DNA of 64,000 bases from Solea solea (GCF_958295425.1 NC_081142.1:13791821-13855820), one strand, 5' to 3'; numbered from the stretch's first letter, positions 57,201-62,050 are shown. Numbers and translations: made by a program. The notes: a model not told the origin generated them from the letters alone.

Positions 57201-59897
57201 TGGAATGACTTTGACTTCACAGGGAGAGTTCAATTATGTTCTCTAAGCCTCCTGTTTTACAGCACAGCAGAGAGAGAGGATAAGATGTGACAGGGGGGGG
57301 ATTCTGCAATAAAATATGAATACGGTCAAGAAAAAAGTAAGAGTTATTTTCTTGCTAAAACTTGCTATAATTTGTTGCCTCAAAATACATAGTTTGACTT
57401 CCACGTACAGTATATTGTATATAAAAAAAATCTGAGCTGAATCAAAGTGGACAGTGGTGCCTATCCACCTTCTCAAGTCATGGTGCTATTTATCCTTCAT
57501 TTGCCTTTCTGTGCAGGTGAAAGAAAACAAAATTGGCACCGGGACGAGTGTGGGTAAAATAAAAGTAAAAGGATAAATAGAAACAAACCATAAATACAAA
57601 AACAAGTGGCAAAATAGGACAAGAGTAAGGGAGAGCAGGGGATGCATGCATTTTGGATAGTAGTTTAAATATGCCATCTGTTTCAAGGAGAGTGGGTGGG
57701 CTTGCTGGGTTTTGCAAGACACTTACCAAATGTTTCTGGAAATGAGAAAGCAAAAGAAAAGTAAACAGAAAAAAGGGAAAGAACAACAAAGTATTTTAGG
57801 TTAAGGCTGAAAGTGACTGCCACCCAAGAATGAAAGGTATGCCATTTAAGTATTTTAGGAATTCTCATTATCATTAGATATCACATGAGTGATGAAGTCG
57901 CAAATGTAAATAATTTCTTGATAAAACACAAAAACTACTAATTATAGGCATTAGTCTTTGTAAAAAAAAATCACATCAACACAGCAATGTCAAAGATTTA
58001 GTCTTAGTTTTAGTACTGTATTATATTGGTTTATTTTAATTTATTGATTTTCTTTTTTAGTTTTTAATTGTGTTATTTGTCACAGCCCAATGACATGTGT
58101 TGAAGACTCTAAAATGTGCACTGAGACACATTAGAGTTTCAGACACAAATACAGACAGAACACACACACACACACACAAACATAGAAAACAGCAGTCTGT
58201 TTTAGTTAGACAGGACACACACAGAGACAATTGAGGAAATCATGAAACAGACAATAACACACAAGAGTTATAACAGATAGGTCGTTCTCTTTGTCTACAT
58301 CTTTGTCCGTTAATGAGAGCGATTCCATGCCGGGTTTACAAAGTTAGCTGGTAAATCTTAACATCTAACACGTATATTGGGAGCCTTCGGGTCGTTTAAT
58401 ATGTCATTAGCTACTATAAGGTGAGCTAAACCTGTTGAGGCTGCATGGTACCCAAATACTACTTTTTACGATGACCTTAGTTATCCATGTCCTGTGGAAA
58501 TGTATCTTTAATATGTATCAACATGGCAAGATGTAATGATGCAGTAAAGTACAGTCAATCTTCTGGAATATAGATAACACATCAGATACTCTGAATCAGA
58601 CTAAGTTGTGTTAATGTTGTCAATTAGGAGAATAATATAAAGAAATGTGCAAACATCAACATTGGACGCCCATTTCTAAGAGTCTAAGTTGGGCCAAAGG
58701 TCCACCATAGACCTGACATCAATATCGATAAGTTAGATCAAATCAAAAGAGAACTGCGAACATGCATGGATAATGACATAACAGCTTCGATTATTTGGAA
58801 TACAGCCCACAAGAGTCACAACTAGGGCAGGAACTCAATGGCAACAGACTCTTTATTTAGTGGTGTCCACCCTGATTTACGTTTGCAGTAACAAATCAAG
58901 TAGGAGCCATTGGATTTTTCAAATGGTGACAAATCATCGACCTAAAATATCTACCCCTTATTGCCCGAGGACGCTCTAGGGTCTGCACTTAATTAGCAAT
59001 ATAATTAGACTTTGCTTTACTGGGCCTCTCGGTGGAGTTTAATCAGTTGGAACAGGACAACATATCCAACCCTGACAGTCGTGACAGTATTATGTGGACT
59101 TTGCTCTCATTGTAGACTATGACACACTTCTGGGATGTTGTGAATTATCTGACCTCAATCAGTAATGCTGCACTCTTAAATACAATTGCCAGTTTTGCAA
59201 CCCATAGACCAGATAATTATCTCTTGTTAAAAGTGAGAGCACAAAGTGATTGACAGCTTTAATGATTTTTGTCACTCATGTCACAGTCTAGAAAGTGAAT
59301 ATATACGTTTGTTTTACTTGAAACTATCCTGTTGCCTTATTTTAATCTAATATAATCTCTTTAATCTTATTCTGTAATCCAATTCAATGATTGCACATTC
59401 CTTTGTGGTTTGAATGCATTTTCAGATTTGTTGGACAAATGCAACCCAATTGAGATCACTGGAACCGAGACCAAAAAAGGTAACACTAGGTTTATTTGGG
59501 AAACGGTAATGTGAAGTGTTATGTTAATAAGTGTGGATATGTGTCTGCTAAAAAGTTCATGAGGAAAGATTGGGCACTGTAGCCACTTAATCTGCAAAGC
59601 ACAAACAAAGCACATGTCAAATGTAATAGATATTTCCTGAGGGAACAAACAAAATGCTCGCGTTAGCAAGAAGAGGAGACAAACATAATATTTTGACTTT
59701 TTTCTTACCTGAGCGTAGCTGTTTGATTCTTCCATTACTTGCACTAGGGTCAATGGGCAGGAAGTCTTTGTACCAGGTGATTTCAGGGTCAGGGTTGCCG
59801 CTGGCGGCACAGAGCATTGTGGCCGTCCGAGTGCGCTCCACCACTTTCAGTTGAGGGCCCATGTCAATGTTAGGGAAGCCTGGTGGGAGGAGGTCCT
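2173..59897 (-). CDS. ptprs: ptprs (receptor protein tyrosine phosphatase sigma), partial gene model
   Basis: This is a span entry for the exons listed separately. The product is a type I membrane receptor of the LAR family: an Ig/fibronectin ectodomain that binds heparan and chondroitin sulphate proteoglycans and synaptic partners, one membrane span, and two cytoplasmic phosphatase domains. The 23 exons here total 3888 nt (1296 codons with all microexons). They start in Ig2 and end at the entrance to D1. I call sigma, not delta or LAR, because the juxtamembrane exons read [27 protein letters not shown] and [20 protein letters not shown], and because meA and meC are of sigma type (ETF.., WETDDTAEY). 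Every junction is GT-AG and keeps phase. Signal peptide, Ig1, catalytic D1 core and D2 are outside the window. Teleost copy (a or b) is undetermined. Confidence 0.95.
2297..4758. other. intron of ptprs
   Basis: A 2462-bp intron. It holds a G-rich stretch near 2410-2440, a pyrimidine-rich zone at 2900-3060, and a CA-type microsatellite interrupted by CG at about 4194-4236. No other gene is recognised. Confidence 0.85.
4194..4236. repeat. (CA)n microsatellite, interrupted
   Basis: About 43 bp of alternating CA with CG interruptions (gagcgcacgc), within the intron between the D1 and juxtamembrane exons. Confidence 0.9.
4759..4856 (-). CDS. ptprs: ptprs exon: juxtamembrane region 2
   Basis: 98 nt, phase 1 to phase 0. 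It reads [20 protein letters not shown] and [13 protein letters not shown]. It leads into the helix-turn-helix wedge before the D1 phosphatase domain. [19 protein letters not shown] is of sigma type (delta has [20 protein letters not shown]). The acceptor is gtcttttgcaaacag and the donor GTGAGT. It is isolated by introns of 7.6 and 2.5 kb. Confidence 0.96.
5476..5771. mobile_element. MITE-like fold-back element with inverted ends
   Basis: The left end reads TTAAAGGAATACTTCACCGA and the right end (5749-5771) is its reverse complement with one mismatch over 23 bp. A second inverted pair lies inside: CTGAGTCGAGAAATAT near 5533 and ATATTTCTCGACTCAG near 5665. It encodes nothing. The structure fits a non-autonomous DNA transposon of about 296 bp. 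I do not assign a superfamily. Confidence 0.75.
7095..7120. repeat. poly-C run (26 nt)
   Basis: An uninterrupted run of 26 C, which is G26 on the transcribed RNA strand. Its length may be inexact in an assembly. Confidence 0.9.
7473..7494. repeat. poly-G run (22 nt)
   Basis: An uninterrupted run of 22 G on the plus strand, C22 in the gene's RNA, 352 bp from the C26 run and of opposite composition. Confidence 0.9.
10152..10180. repeat. perfect 12-bp inverted repeat (hairpin)
   Basis: CACACTTACTAA and TTAGTAAGTGTG flank a 5-nt spacer (gaaaa). It lies deep in an intron and has no known role. Confidence 0.8.
10756..10796. repeat. AT microsatellite followed by AAAT repeats
   Basis: About 40 bp of (TA)n with CA interruptions, running into four or five AAAT units. 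Confidence 0.9.
12414..12529 (-). CDS. ptprs: ptprs exon: juxtamembrane region 1
   Basis: 116 nt, phase 2 to phase 1. It reads [20 protein letters not shown] and [18 protein letters not shown]. The basic stretch after the membrane and the [14 protein letters not shown] block are characteristic. SEPRTKC.LNNAD is specific to sigma and is my main reason for the assignment. The acceptor is gtgttgctctgcag and the donor GTACGG. Confidence 0.97.
12810..12821 (-). CDS. ptprs: ptprs microexon meD (12 nt, residues KPDS)
   Basis: Twelve bases, CAAACCTGACAG on the minus strand, lie between acceptor ctctggaaacag and donor GTAAGG, phase 2 at both ends. With the preceding AA they read AAC AAA CCT GAC AG|C, giving N-KPDS just inside the membrane, before [12 protein letters not shown]. 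Mammalian sigma has NKPDSKRKDSEPRTKC here. The exon can be skipped without changing frame. The upstream flank contains TTGCTTTCTC 9 nt from the acceptor end, like meA3. A 280-bp intron separates it from the next exon. Confidence 0.92.
12831..12840 (-). promoter_or_regulatory. TTGCTTTCTC element upstream of meD
   Basis: The decamer lies 10 to 19 nt upstream of meD, as ATTGCTTTCTCTGGAAACAG. Its sequence is identical to the element at meA3 and its placement is within one base of it. Confidence 0.5.
13076..13125. repeat. TG-rich microsatellite
   Basis: Interrupted (TG)n and (TGTC) units over about 50 bp. Confidence 0.85.
14264..14427 (-). CDS. ptprs: ptprs exon: transmembrane segment
   Basis: 164 nt, phase 0 to phase 2. 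It begins [20 protein letters not shown]. From about residue 30 of the exon it carries the single membrane span, [20 protein letters not shown] followed by ILLYK, almost identical to mammalian sigma and delta and unlike LAR. It ends with AA of a split asparagine codon. The acceptor is tttttgtgtgttcag and the donor GTGAGT. Confidence 0.97.
14528..14566. repeat. AAT/ATT microsatellite
   Basis: A short (AAT)n run passes into (ATT)n within the 294-bp intron between the furin-site and transmembrane exons. Confidence 0.85.
14722..14934 (-). CDS. ptprs: ptprs exon: furin-type processing site and pre-membrane region
   Basis: 213 nt, phase 0 at both ends (71 codons). It reads [20 protein letters not shown], then [19 protein letters not shown], and ends [21 protein letters not shown] is a basic proprotein-convertase site (R-x-R-R) at the place where LAR-family receptors are cut into two non-covalently held subunits. 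NAT is a possible glycosylation site. The acceptor is tccccttaaattcag and the donor GTGAGT. A 294-bp intron follows. Confidence 0.95.
14935..15474. other. intron of ptprs
   Basis: A 540-bp intron before the furin-site exon. It is AT-rich and unremarkable. I see no repeat or other gene. Confidence 0.85.
15475..15562 (-). CDS. ptprs: ptprs exon: membrane-proximal ectodomain
   Basis: 88 nt, phase 2 to phase 0. It reads [20 protein letters not shown] and NPDETDMEE. The hydrophobic YVVVVPLKK strand matches YFIVMVPLRKS in mammalian sigma, and the acidic DETDMEE precedes the processing site as in the family. The acceptor is gctgtgtttttag and the donor GTAAGA. Confidence 0.94.
15754..16004 (-). CDS. 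ptprs: ptprs exon: second part of fibronectin domain 8 and linker
   Basis: 251 nt, phase 0 to phase 2. It reads [20 protein letters not shown], continues [17 protein letters not shown] and ends [12 protein letters not shown] (the K is split AA|G). It completes FN8 and begins the extra domain-like segment next to the membrane. HNTTY is a possible glycosylation site. The acceptor is tttatgaaactctag and the donor GTGAGT. Flanking introns are short, 266 and 191 bp. Confidence 0.95.
16271..16365 (-). CDS. ptprs: ptprs exon: first part of fibronectin domain 8
   Basis: 95 nt, phase 1 to phase 0. It reads [20 protein letters not shown] and ends [18 protein letters not shown] and the core tryptophan (LAWKF) match the start of the membrane-proximal FN3 domain of the family. 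NFT is a possible glycosylation site. The acceptor is gtgtccactcgacag, poor in pyrimidines, and the donor is GTAAGT. A 266-bp intron follows. Confidence 0.94.
16366..17412. other. intron of ptprs
   Basis: A 1047-bp intron between the FN6-FN7 exon and FN8. It contains A-rich tracts near 16950 and 16995 but no recognised repeat or exon. Confidence 0.85.
17413..18006 (-). CDS. ptprs: ptprs exon: fibronectin domains 6 and 7
   Basis: 594 nt, phase 1 at both ends, the longest exon in the window. FN6 begins [20 protein letters not shown] and includes [19 protein letters not shown] and [22 protein letters not shown]7 begins near [20 protein letters not shown] and includes [37 protein letters not shown] and [12 protein letters not shown] and NLS are possible glycosylation sites. 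The acceptor is tgttctctccgtacag and the donor GTAGGA. It is the last exon of the phase-symmetric FN4-FN7 cassette. Confidence 0.97.
19225..19790. mobile_element. probable non-autonomous DNA transposon
   Basis: The left part repeats the motif TAGTCGGACTAA and its variants (TAGTCTGACTAA, CAGTCGGACTAA) next to TCATGTAAACAC. The right part carries the inverse, CTTAGTCCGACTAC with CATGCATGTAAATG. This inverted arrangement around a unique core suggests a MITE. Ends are approximate and the family is not named. Confidence 0.5.
20252..20293. repeat. (CA)n microsatellite
   Basis: About 42 bp of CA with a few GCA interruptions. Confidence 0.92.
20616..20643. repeat. (TG)n microsatellite
   Basis: An uninterrupted TG run of about 28 bp, 320 bp from the CA run on the same strand, so the two are mutually inverted. 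Confidence 0.92.
21263..21304. repeat. (TA)n microsatellite
   Basis: About 40 bp of alternating TA flanked by TACACA and TACATA. Confidence 0.92.
23047..23335 (+). mobile_element. tRNA-derived SINE, degenerate copy
   Basis: The head reads GTGGTTAGCACTGGTGCCTC, the form of a tRNA-like A box region, followed by a B-box-like GGTTTCAATC. Then come GTGGGTTTTCTCCGGGTCAT, CAGCTTCCTCCCACC and AGACATGCAGATT, and at the 3' end GTGATAGGCTGAGGATAAA and AGAAAATGCGAATGAATGAG. This order matches a SINE type very common in teleost genomes, recalled rather than searched. It lies antisense to ptprs. Many mismatches mark it as an old copy. Confidence 0.8.
23916..24033 (-). CDS. ptprs: ptprs exon: second part of fibronectin domain 5
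   Basis: 118 nt, phase 0 to phase 1. It reads [20 protein letters not shown] and [19 protein letters not shown], completing FN5 ([11 protein letters not shown] is the F-strand). The GDGARSKPK block is conserved across sigma and delta. The acceptor is gttttttttccacag and the donor GTCAGT. The last codon is split G|TG, giving V at the start of FN6. Confidence 0.96.
24034..25133. other. intron of ptprs downstream of meC
   Basis: A 1100-bp intron. It holds an AAC repeat with an A-rich tail (24583-24630) and short CA-rich tracts near 24776. Nothing else is recognised. Confidence 0.85.
24583..24630. repeat. (AAC)n microsatellite
   Basis: AAC/CAA units for about 25 bp, a CCCC break, then more AAC units and an A run. 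Confidence 0.88.
25134..25160 (-). CDS. ptprs: ptprs microexon meC (27 nt, residues WETDDTAEY)
   Basis: Twenty-seven bases, phase 0 at both ends, read TGG GAA ACG GAC GAT ACC GCT GAA TAT, that is WETDDTAEY, between ADAQ and EMVIGGL. As I recall it this matches the mammalian sigma insert residue for residue. The donor is a good GTGAGTAC. The acceptor is odd: the bases before ttag are a run of seven G, with pyrimidines (gctttctctcctgcactctcctcttt) pushed about 18 to 40 nt upstream. The exon adds an acidic patch to FN5 and keeps frame when skipped. Confidence 0.92.
25161..26455. other. intron of ptprs upstream of meC
   Basis: A 1295-bp intron. Next to meC, in the gene's direction, it has TTGCTTTCTC, a pyrimidine tract, then G7 and the acceptor TTAG. 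A CTTT microsatellite lies near 26275-26298. Confidence 0.85.
25193..25202 (-). promoter_or_regulatory. TTGCTTTCTC element upstream of meC
   Basis: The decamer lies 33 to 42 nt upstream of meC, within ATTGCTTTCTCTCCTGCACT. It sits further out than at meA3 and meD because a C-poor, G-rich stretch lies between it and the acceptor. Confidence 0.45.
26456..26649 (-). CDS. ptprs: ptprs exon: first part of fibronectin domain 5
   Basis: 194 nt, phase 1 to phase 0. It reads [20 protein letters not shown], then [20 protein letters not shown] and ends [12 protein letters not shown]. The [15 protein letters not shown] and KDVMLADAQ blocks are hallmarks of LAR-family FN5. NST is a possible glycosylation site. 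The acceptor is cttgtcacccatag and the donor GTATGA. It ends exactly at DAQ, where the meC microexon enters. Confidence 0.96.
26650..27947. other. intron of ptprs
   Basis: A 1298-bp intron between FN4 and FN5. It has T-rich runs near 26842 and 27368 and a short TA tract near 27777. No exon or mobile element is recognised. Confidence 0.85.
27948..28268 (-). CDS. ptprs: ptprs exon: fibronectin domain 4
   Basis: 321 nt, phase 1 at both ends. It reads [20 protein letters not shown], continues [20 protein letters not shown] and ends [11 protein letters not shown]. It is a whole FN3 domain with core tryptophan (LVSWRPP), a conserved tyrosine (GYRVRYQV) and [14 protein letters not shown]. The acceptor follows a strong pyrimidine tract (ctatcctttccacctcaccag) and the donor is GTACAT. 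It is one of four exons (FN4 to FN7) that can be left out together without changing frame. Confidence 0.96.
28269..34681. other. intron of ptprs, 6.4 kb
   Basis: This large intron lies between FN3 and FN4, at the boundary of the skippable FN4-FN7 block. It has A-rich sequence near 28345 and 29520, a T21 run (31531-31551), another T run near 31860, and a complex low-repeat stretch around 30840-31420. No coding exon is found. Confidence 0.85.
34682..34826 (-). CDS. ptprs: ptprs exon: second part of fibronectin domain 3
   Basis: 145 nt, phase 0 to phase 1. It reads [20 protein letters not shown], continues [17 protein letters not shown] and ends ISQKTLQA, completing FN3 ([11 protein letters not shown] is the conserved F-strand). 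The next codon is split A|AG (lysine), leading into [10 protein letters not shown] of FN4. It ends in phase 1, the same phase in which FN8 begins, so direct splicing to the 16.3 kb exon would keep frame and give the short four-FN3 form known for mammalian sigma. Confidence 0.95.
34968..35104 (-). CDS. ptprs: ptprs exon: first part of fibronectin domain 3
   Basis: 137 nt, phase 1 to phase 0. It reads [20 protein letters not shown] and ends [13 protein letters not shown]. It carries the FN3 core tryptophan (ELTWEPAYE) and the strand with YELRY. The acceptor ends gttttttttcag and the donor is GTAAGA. The following intron is only 141 bp. It is open in the same frame and contains a T-rich run just after the donor. 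Confidence 0.95.
35105..35677. other. intron of ptprs
   Basis: A 573-bp intron between the FN2 and FN3 exons. It includes an AAT-rich tract near 35160-35200 and nothing else of note. Confidence 0.85.
35678..36259 (-). CDS. ptprs: ptprs exon: fibronectin type III domains 1 and 2
   Basis: 582 nt, phase 1 at both ends, encoding two FN3 domains in one exon. FN1 runs from [20 protein letters not shown] to about SEPVETRT, with the FN3 signature residues W (TITWDSG) and Y (PNTEYEIRV). FN2 runs from [12 protein letters not shown] to IHVKVLLG, with [21 protein letters not shown] and [15 protein letters not shown]. The first codon is split T|CT, giving serine as in mammalian sigma (delta has alanine). 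The acceptor ends caccttaacag and the donor is GTGAGG. Confidence 0.97.
36426..36695 (-). CDS. ptprs: ptprs exon: Ig domain 3
   Basis: 270 nt, phase 1 at both ends. It reads [20 protein letters not shown] and ends [11 protein letters not shown]. It is a complete Ig domain: first cysteine in NITCVAVGS, core tryptophan in YVKWM, second cysteine in [14 protein letters not shown] and NYT are possible N-glycosylation sites. The acceptor has a long pyrimidine tract (cttcatgccttctcccag) and the donor is GTAAGA. Only a 166-bp intron separates it from the FN1-FN2 exon. Confidence 0.97.
38107..38142. repeat. (TG)n microsatellite
   Basis: TG repeats with TTTG and TATG interruptions over about 36 bp. 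Confidence 0.9.
38594..38690. repeat. (TA)n microsatellite with GATATATC decamer array
   Basis: About 50 bp of TA with CA and CG interruptions is followed by roughly four tandem copies of a 10-bp unit (GAGATATATC, AAGATATATC). The unit contains the palindrome GATATATC, so the array can fold back. Confidence 0.88.
39213..39276. repeat. compound TG / TGG / poly-G repeat
   Basis: About 30 bp of TG passes into nine or so TGG units and then a G run. The gene's RNA strand here is CA/CCA/C. Confidence 0.92.
40898..40911. repeat. poly-G run (14 nt)
   Basis: An uninterrupted run of 14 G. Confidence 0.9.
43768..43779 (-). CDS. ptprs: ptprs microexon meB (12 nt, residues ELRE)
   Basis: Twelve bases, AGCTTCGAGAAG on the minus strand, lie between acceptor acatccctcag and donor GTTGGTG. 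In phase 1 they read (G)AG CTT CGA GAA G, giving ELRE between NLYVR and VRRVPPRFS. This is the Ig2-Ig3 linker insert of LAR-family receptors. In mammals it sets the spacing of the two Ig domains and governs binding to Slitrk, IL1RAPL1 and other synaptic organisers. The donor has T at +3 (GTTGGT), which is weaker than the other junctions and fits regulated inclusion. Confidence 0.9.
43780..46128. other. intron of ptprs upstream of meB
   Basis: A 2349-bp intron. It has an AAAAG-rich stretch near 44236 and an A23 run (45632-45654). The meB acceptor flank contains TGC about 22 nt upstream. No exon or mobile element is recognised. Confidence 0.85.
46129..46239 (-). CDS. ptprs: ptprs exon: second part of Ig domain 2
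   Basis: 111 nt, phase 1 at both ends. It reads [20 protein letters not shown] and ends SSPANLYVR. It supplies the second Ig2 cysteine in the DxGxYxC signature ([10 protein letters not shown]), which pairs with the cysteine of the 59.8 kb exon. The acceptor is tatcctttcccag and the donor GTAGGG. It ends at YVR, where the meB microexon is inserted or skipped before Ig3. Confidence 0.96.
48200..48229. repeat. (GA)n microsatellite
   Basis: About 30 bp of AG dinucleotides with one GG interruption. Confidence 0.9.
50313..50860. mobile_element. dispersed DNA-transposon-like repeat, bounds uncertain
   Basis: The sequence CTTTTCCACTTTACAG followed by CTCGGCTCGGCGTGGCTCGA and CATTGTTTTCCATTCACC resembles the start of a repeat seen widely in teleost genomes (TTTTCCACTACATAG... 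CTCGGCTCGGCTCG...), recalled rather than searched. A short similar start, CTTTTCCACTACATAGCAGC, occurs at 63402. I cannot fix the right end. Confidence 0.45.
52576..52593 (-). CDS. ptprs: ptprs microexon meA6 (18 nt, residues EGTPIR)
   Basis: Eighteen bases, AGGGTACCCCAATTCGAG on the minus strand, lie between acceptor gtgtctcctccag and donor GTAAGAG, phase 1 at both ends. They read (G)AG GGT ACC CCA ATT CGA G, giving EGTPIR before GALQIENS. It is the second half of the meA insert of Ig2. Delta has GGTPIR at the same position. It is more than 5 kb from meA3 and more than 6 kb from the next exon, so it could be used with or without meA3. Confidence 0.91.
53335..53395 (+). repeat. possible LINE or SINE 3' tail
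   Basis: GCCAAATGTCCCATTAGGGA followed by CAATAAAATATTGAG resembles the hairpin-plus-AATAAA 3' ends of teleost LINE elements. Only the tail is seen, so this is tentative. Confidence 0.3.
54598..54641. repeat. (GGTTAA)n tandem array
   Basis: Four to five clean GGTTAA (AAGGTT) hexamers follow degenerate copies (GGTTAGGTGAGGTTTAGG). It is one base from the vertebrate telomere unit but is not that unit. Confidence 0.85.
55709..56366. mobile_element. MITE-like element with about 40-bp terminal inverted repeats
   Basis: The left end has GACCTTGTTCAGACCTGGTA followed by TTGACATCTGTCTTGAGTG. The right end, read in reverse complement, has GATCTTGTTTAGACCTGGTA followed by CTGACATCCATCTCAGGTG. The inverted ends match at most positions over about 40 bp and enclose roughly 570 bp with no coding capacity. 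GTTCACACC motifs recur inside both ends. It fits a non-autonomous DNA transposon; superfamily not assigned. Confidence 0.78.
57645..57650 (-). promoter_or_regulatory. UGCAUG (RBFOX-type) element downstream of meA3
   Basis: On the gene's strand ATGCATGCAT lies in the intron, with TGCATG beginning 77 nt after the meA3 donor. RBFOX proteins bind UGCAUG, and downstream intronic sites generally favour inclusion of the exon before them. A role here is inferred from position alone. Confidence 0.4.
57727..57735 (-). CDS. ptprs: ptprs microexon meA3 (9 nt, residues ETF)
   Basis: Nine bases, AAACATTTG on the minus strand, lie between acceptor ctcatttccag and donor GTAAGTG. With the G left by the Ig2 exon they read GAA ACA TTT and leave a phase-1 G. 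Joined to meA6 this gives ETFEGTPIR between KQLRS and GALQ. Mammalian sigma, as I recall it, has ETFESTPIR at this place. The exon preserves frame whether used or skipped. It lies in an Ig2 loop and is known in the family to tune partner binding. The upstream flank carries TTGCTTTCTC. Confidence 0.9.
57736..59708. other. intron of ptprs upstream of meA3
   Basis: A 1973-bp intron. It has a short CA microsatellite near 58160-58178 and otherwise AT-rich unique sequence. No further microexon was noticed. Confidence 0.8.
57744..57753 (-). promoter_or_regulatory. TTGCTTTCTC element upstream of meA3
   Basis: The decamer lies 9 to 18 nt upstream of the 9-nt exon, as TTTGCTTTCTCATTTCCAG. The same decamer occurs upstream of meD and meC. 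It joins a UGC (SRRM4-type) and a UUCUC (PTBP-type) motif. Confidence 0.5.
59709..59897 (-). CDS. ptprs: ptprs exon: first part of Ig domain 2
   Basis: This is the most 5' coding exon in the window, 189 nt, phase 1 at both ends. It reads [17 protein letters not shown] and continues through [20 protein letters not shown] to GRIKQLRS. It holds the first Ig2 cysteine (MLCAASG) and the core tryptophan (ITWYKD). The acceptor is a T-rich tract ending in ttttgcag, and the donor is GTAAGA. The exon stops just after KQLRS, which is where mammalian receptors place the meA insert. Ig1 should be encoded upstream, beyond 64 kb. Confidence 0.96.
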
Positions 59898-62050
59898 CTG
59901 CAAAATGAACAATAAAAAAGTGCACATGAGTCATCTGACTAGAAACGCCAACATTGGAATTACAACTTGTGAAATTCCAATGAAGTCACAATGAATTATC
60001 CTGCCGTAAGTGTCTGCTGGTCTGCTATATAGTAAATACAATGACACTGTACTAATAAGAAACCTTTAATAAAATAATCTAACATTTATGTTACAGTGTA
60101 ACTAAAAACAACTCCTCATGAATTAGTATGTGGGTAAATATACTCAACAGAGCCAGCATTCCCATGAACCATGGAATCATACATCTCATCCCAAAGTGTA
60201 AAAAACACAAAGAGACCAAAGAGAGCCAAATTATATGGCTGTATCTGACATTTTGCTTATTTTCTTTTGACCGCTGAGACAAATGGGGATGCATGGCGAA
60301 CAGATAAATGCATAACCCAAGATATATTGTGTTAAGTAAACGTATACTCTATTTCATTAAGAGTCTGGCTCACCCTTGGGCCGATGTGTGTGAAGGCACT
60401 GGAGACGTTTAAGAGCAAAGAGCGAATAAACCGTATACAACGCTTTCCTCGATTTCTTCCTTCTCAGATAACGAGATGGCTTTTTAATTGTTGGAGAAAC
60501 CATCCTGTAACCAGATGCTTGCTGATTAGACTGCCATCCCCACTATCTACTTGTCCATTAAGAACCACGTGTCCTGTTAAAAAGCCTTTACAAAAGACAC
60601 TGTCTATGTGCTTTTATTATTGTATAACAAGGGGTAAATAAATGGCTATATGGCTATAAAAGCAAAAGCCAACAGGGGAAACACTATAATGAAAAGTAAT
60701 GCCTAATAGTTTAGTGGAATAAATGCCACGAGAGATAATCTGAGGTGAAACAGAGCCACGCAGAATCGTTTGGTTGAGACCCAGGATAACTCAGATATAA
60801 GATTTGCATTATTGCGATGCTAATTCAAGAACACTTGTGAGTACATGTGTCCATTTAACAAACACTGTAGTTATCCTTGGAGCTAATAATCATGATCGCG
60901 CAGTCATTTCACTGTTCAAAGATGACAGAGCGTGCTACGGCCGTTGCTCTCCTCACACGGGCTCCTCTTAGGGCAATTAGTTCCATTGGTCACATTGTCT
61001 GACCTCTACCCTGACTGGAGCCGGAGCAGTGACTCATTCTAAGATGATGAGAGCCGAGGGGAAGAACCCTAAGGTGTAATATACATCAGAAGCTCAAGGC
61101 CACGTTACAGCTCGCATAAGATTCACTGACTAAGATGCTGGCCAGTGGCACAGCTGAGGTCACCGTTCAGCTGCCGAGCCAATGACCTCATCTCCACTCT
61201 GTAGACATCATGGTGGTGTCGCAGACAATCGGGAAGCACTAAATTACAGGATATCAGTGCAGTTTTGGACGCACTCTAAAAGCAGGTTCTGCCTGCCTTT
61301 ACTTATTTGGTAATACATTTCTCCACTTTTGACCTTCACAATGAAATAATGCTGAAACTACTCATTCAGAATCATTGGCCAAGGCTGTCTCACATAATAT
61401 GGTCATGCAATTTTTTTTTTAAATAAAAAAGATTGGGAACGAATAGTGTACCTAAATATTTTTTATTTAATTTCTATCATAAATGTGTTGCCATGAATAC
61501 TGCATTGCTTTGTGCACTCGGACTGCTTAGAGATGAAGGGACATGGAGTCGCAGGAAGCCACATTTTGAAAATGTAATCTTTAAAACTCAACATACGGGA
61601 GAACAGAAAGAGAACTAGATGGTCTCGAACCAAGTCCAGACAGGTTACATCTAAGTAAGGCTGACATCGGTGGAGTGCAATGAATATTTCAATGCTAGGT
61701 TCAACAAAGTACAGGCATTTACAGGCAGAGTTTTAGGCTCTGTGTTGTATCGCTACATGGATTATTAATGATCACCTCTGTATAATCTCTTCATACCAAT
61801 CCACGGGCAAGAACAGCAATGGCAAGACCACTCAAGGACAAGTAAGAGTACTATGTTCTTCCAAACTCCCTCTTCTCTACGTCACAAATGATCCATGTAT
61901 AAAAGGTGCCACAATAGGTGTTGCACTCTTGTACCTCTCTAGGCAACTCTGTTAAGGAAAGGGAACCTGCAAAGGTTAGGTTTGACTTGTGGCAAACATC
62001 AATGTAGAATATTCAAGCACTGAATGCACTGCACTTCAGGCTTATACAAG

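Larger units (their letters stand above)
52594..57726. other. intron of ptprs between meA3 and meA6, 5.1 kb
   Basis: This intron holds a LINE-tail-like segment (53335-53395), a GGTTAA array (54598-54641), a C run (55453-55467) and an inverted-terminal-repeat element (55709-56366). A UGCAUG element lies 76 nt downstream of meA3. No exon is recognised. Confidence 0.85.

Noticed and set aside
2173..59897. Assignment to ptprd or ptprf instead of ptprs
   Set aside because: Ig3 and some FN sequences resemble delta, but the juxtamembrane exons, the meA and meC peptides and the serine at the Ig3-FN1 junction are sigma-type. The membrane span excludes LAR.
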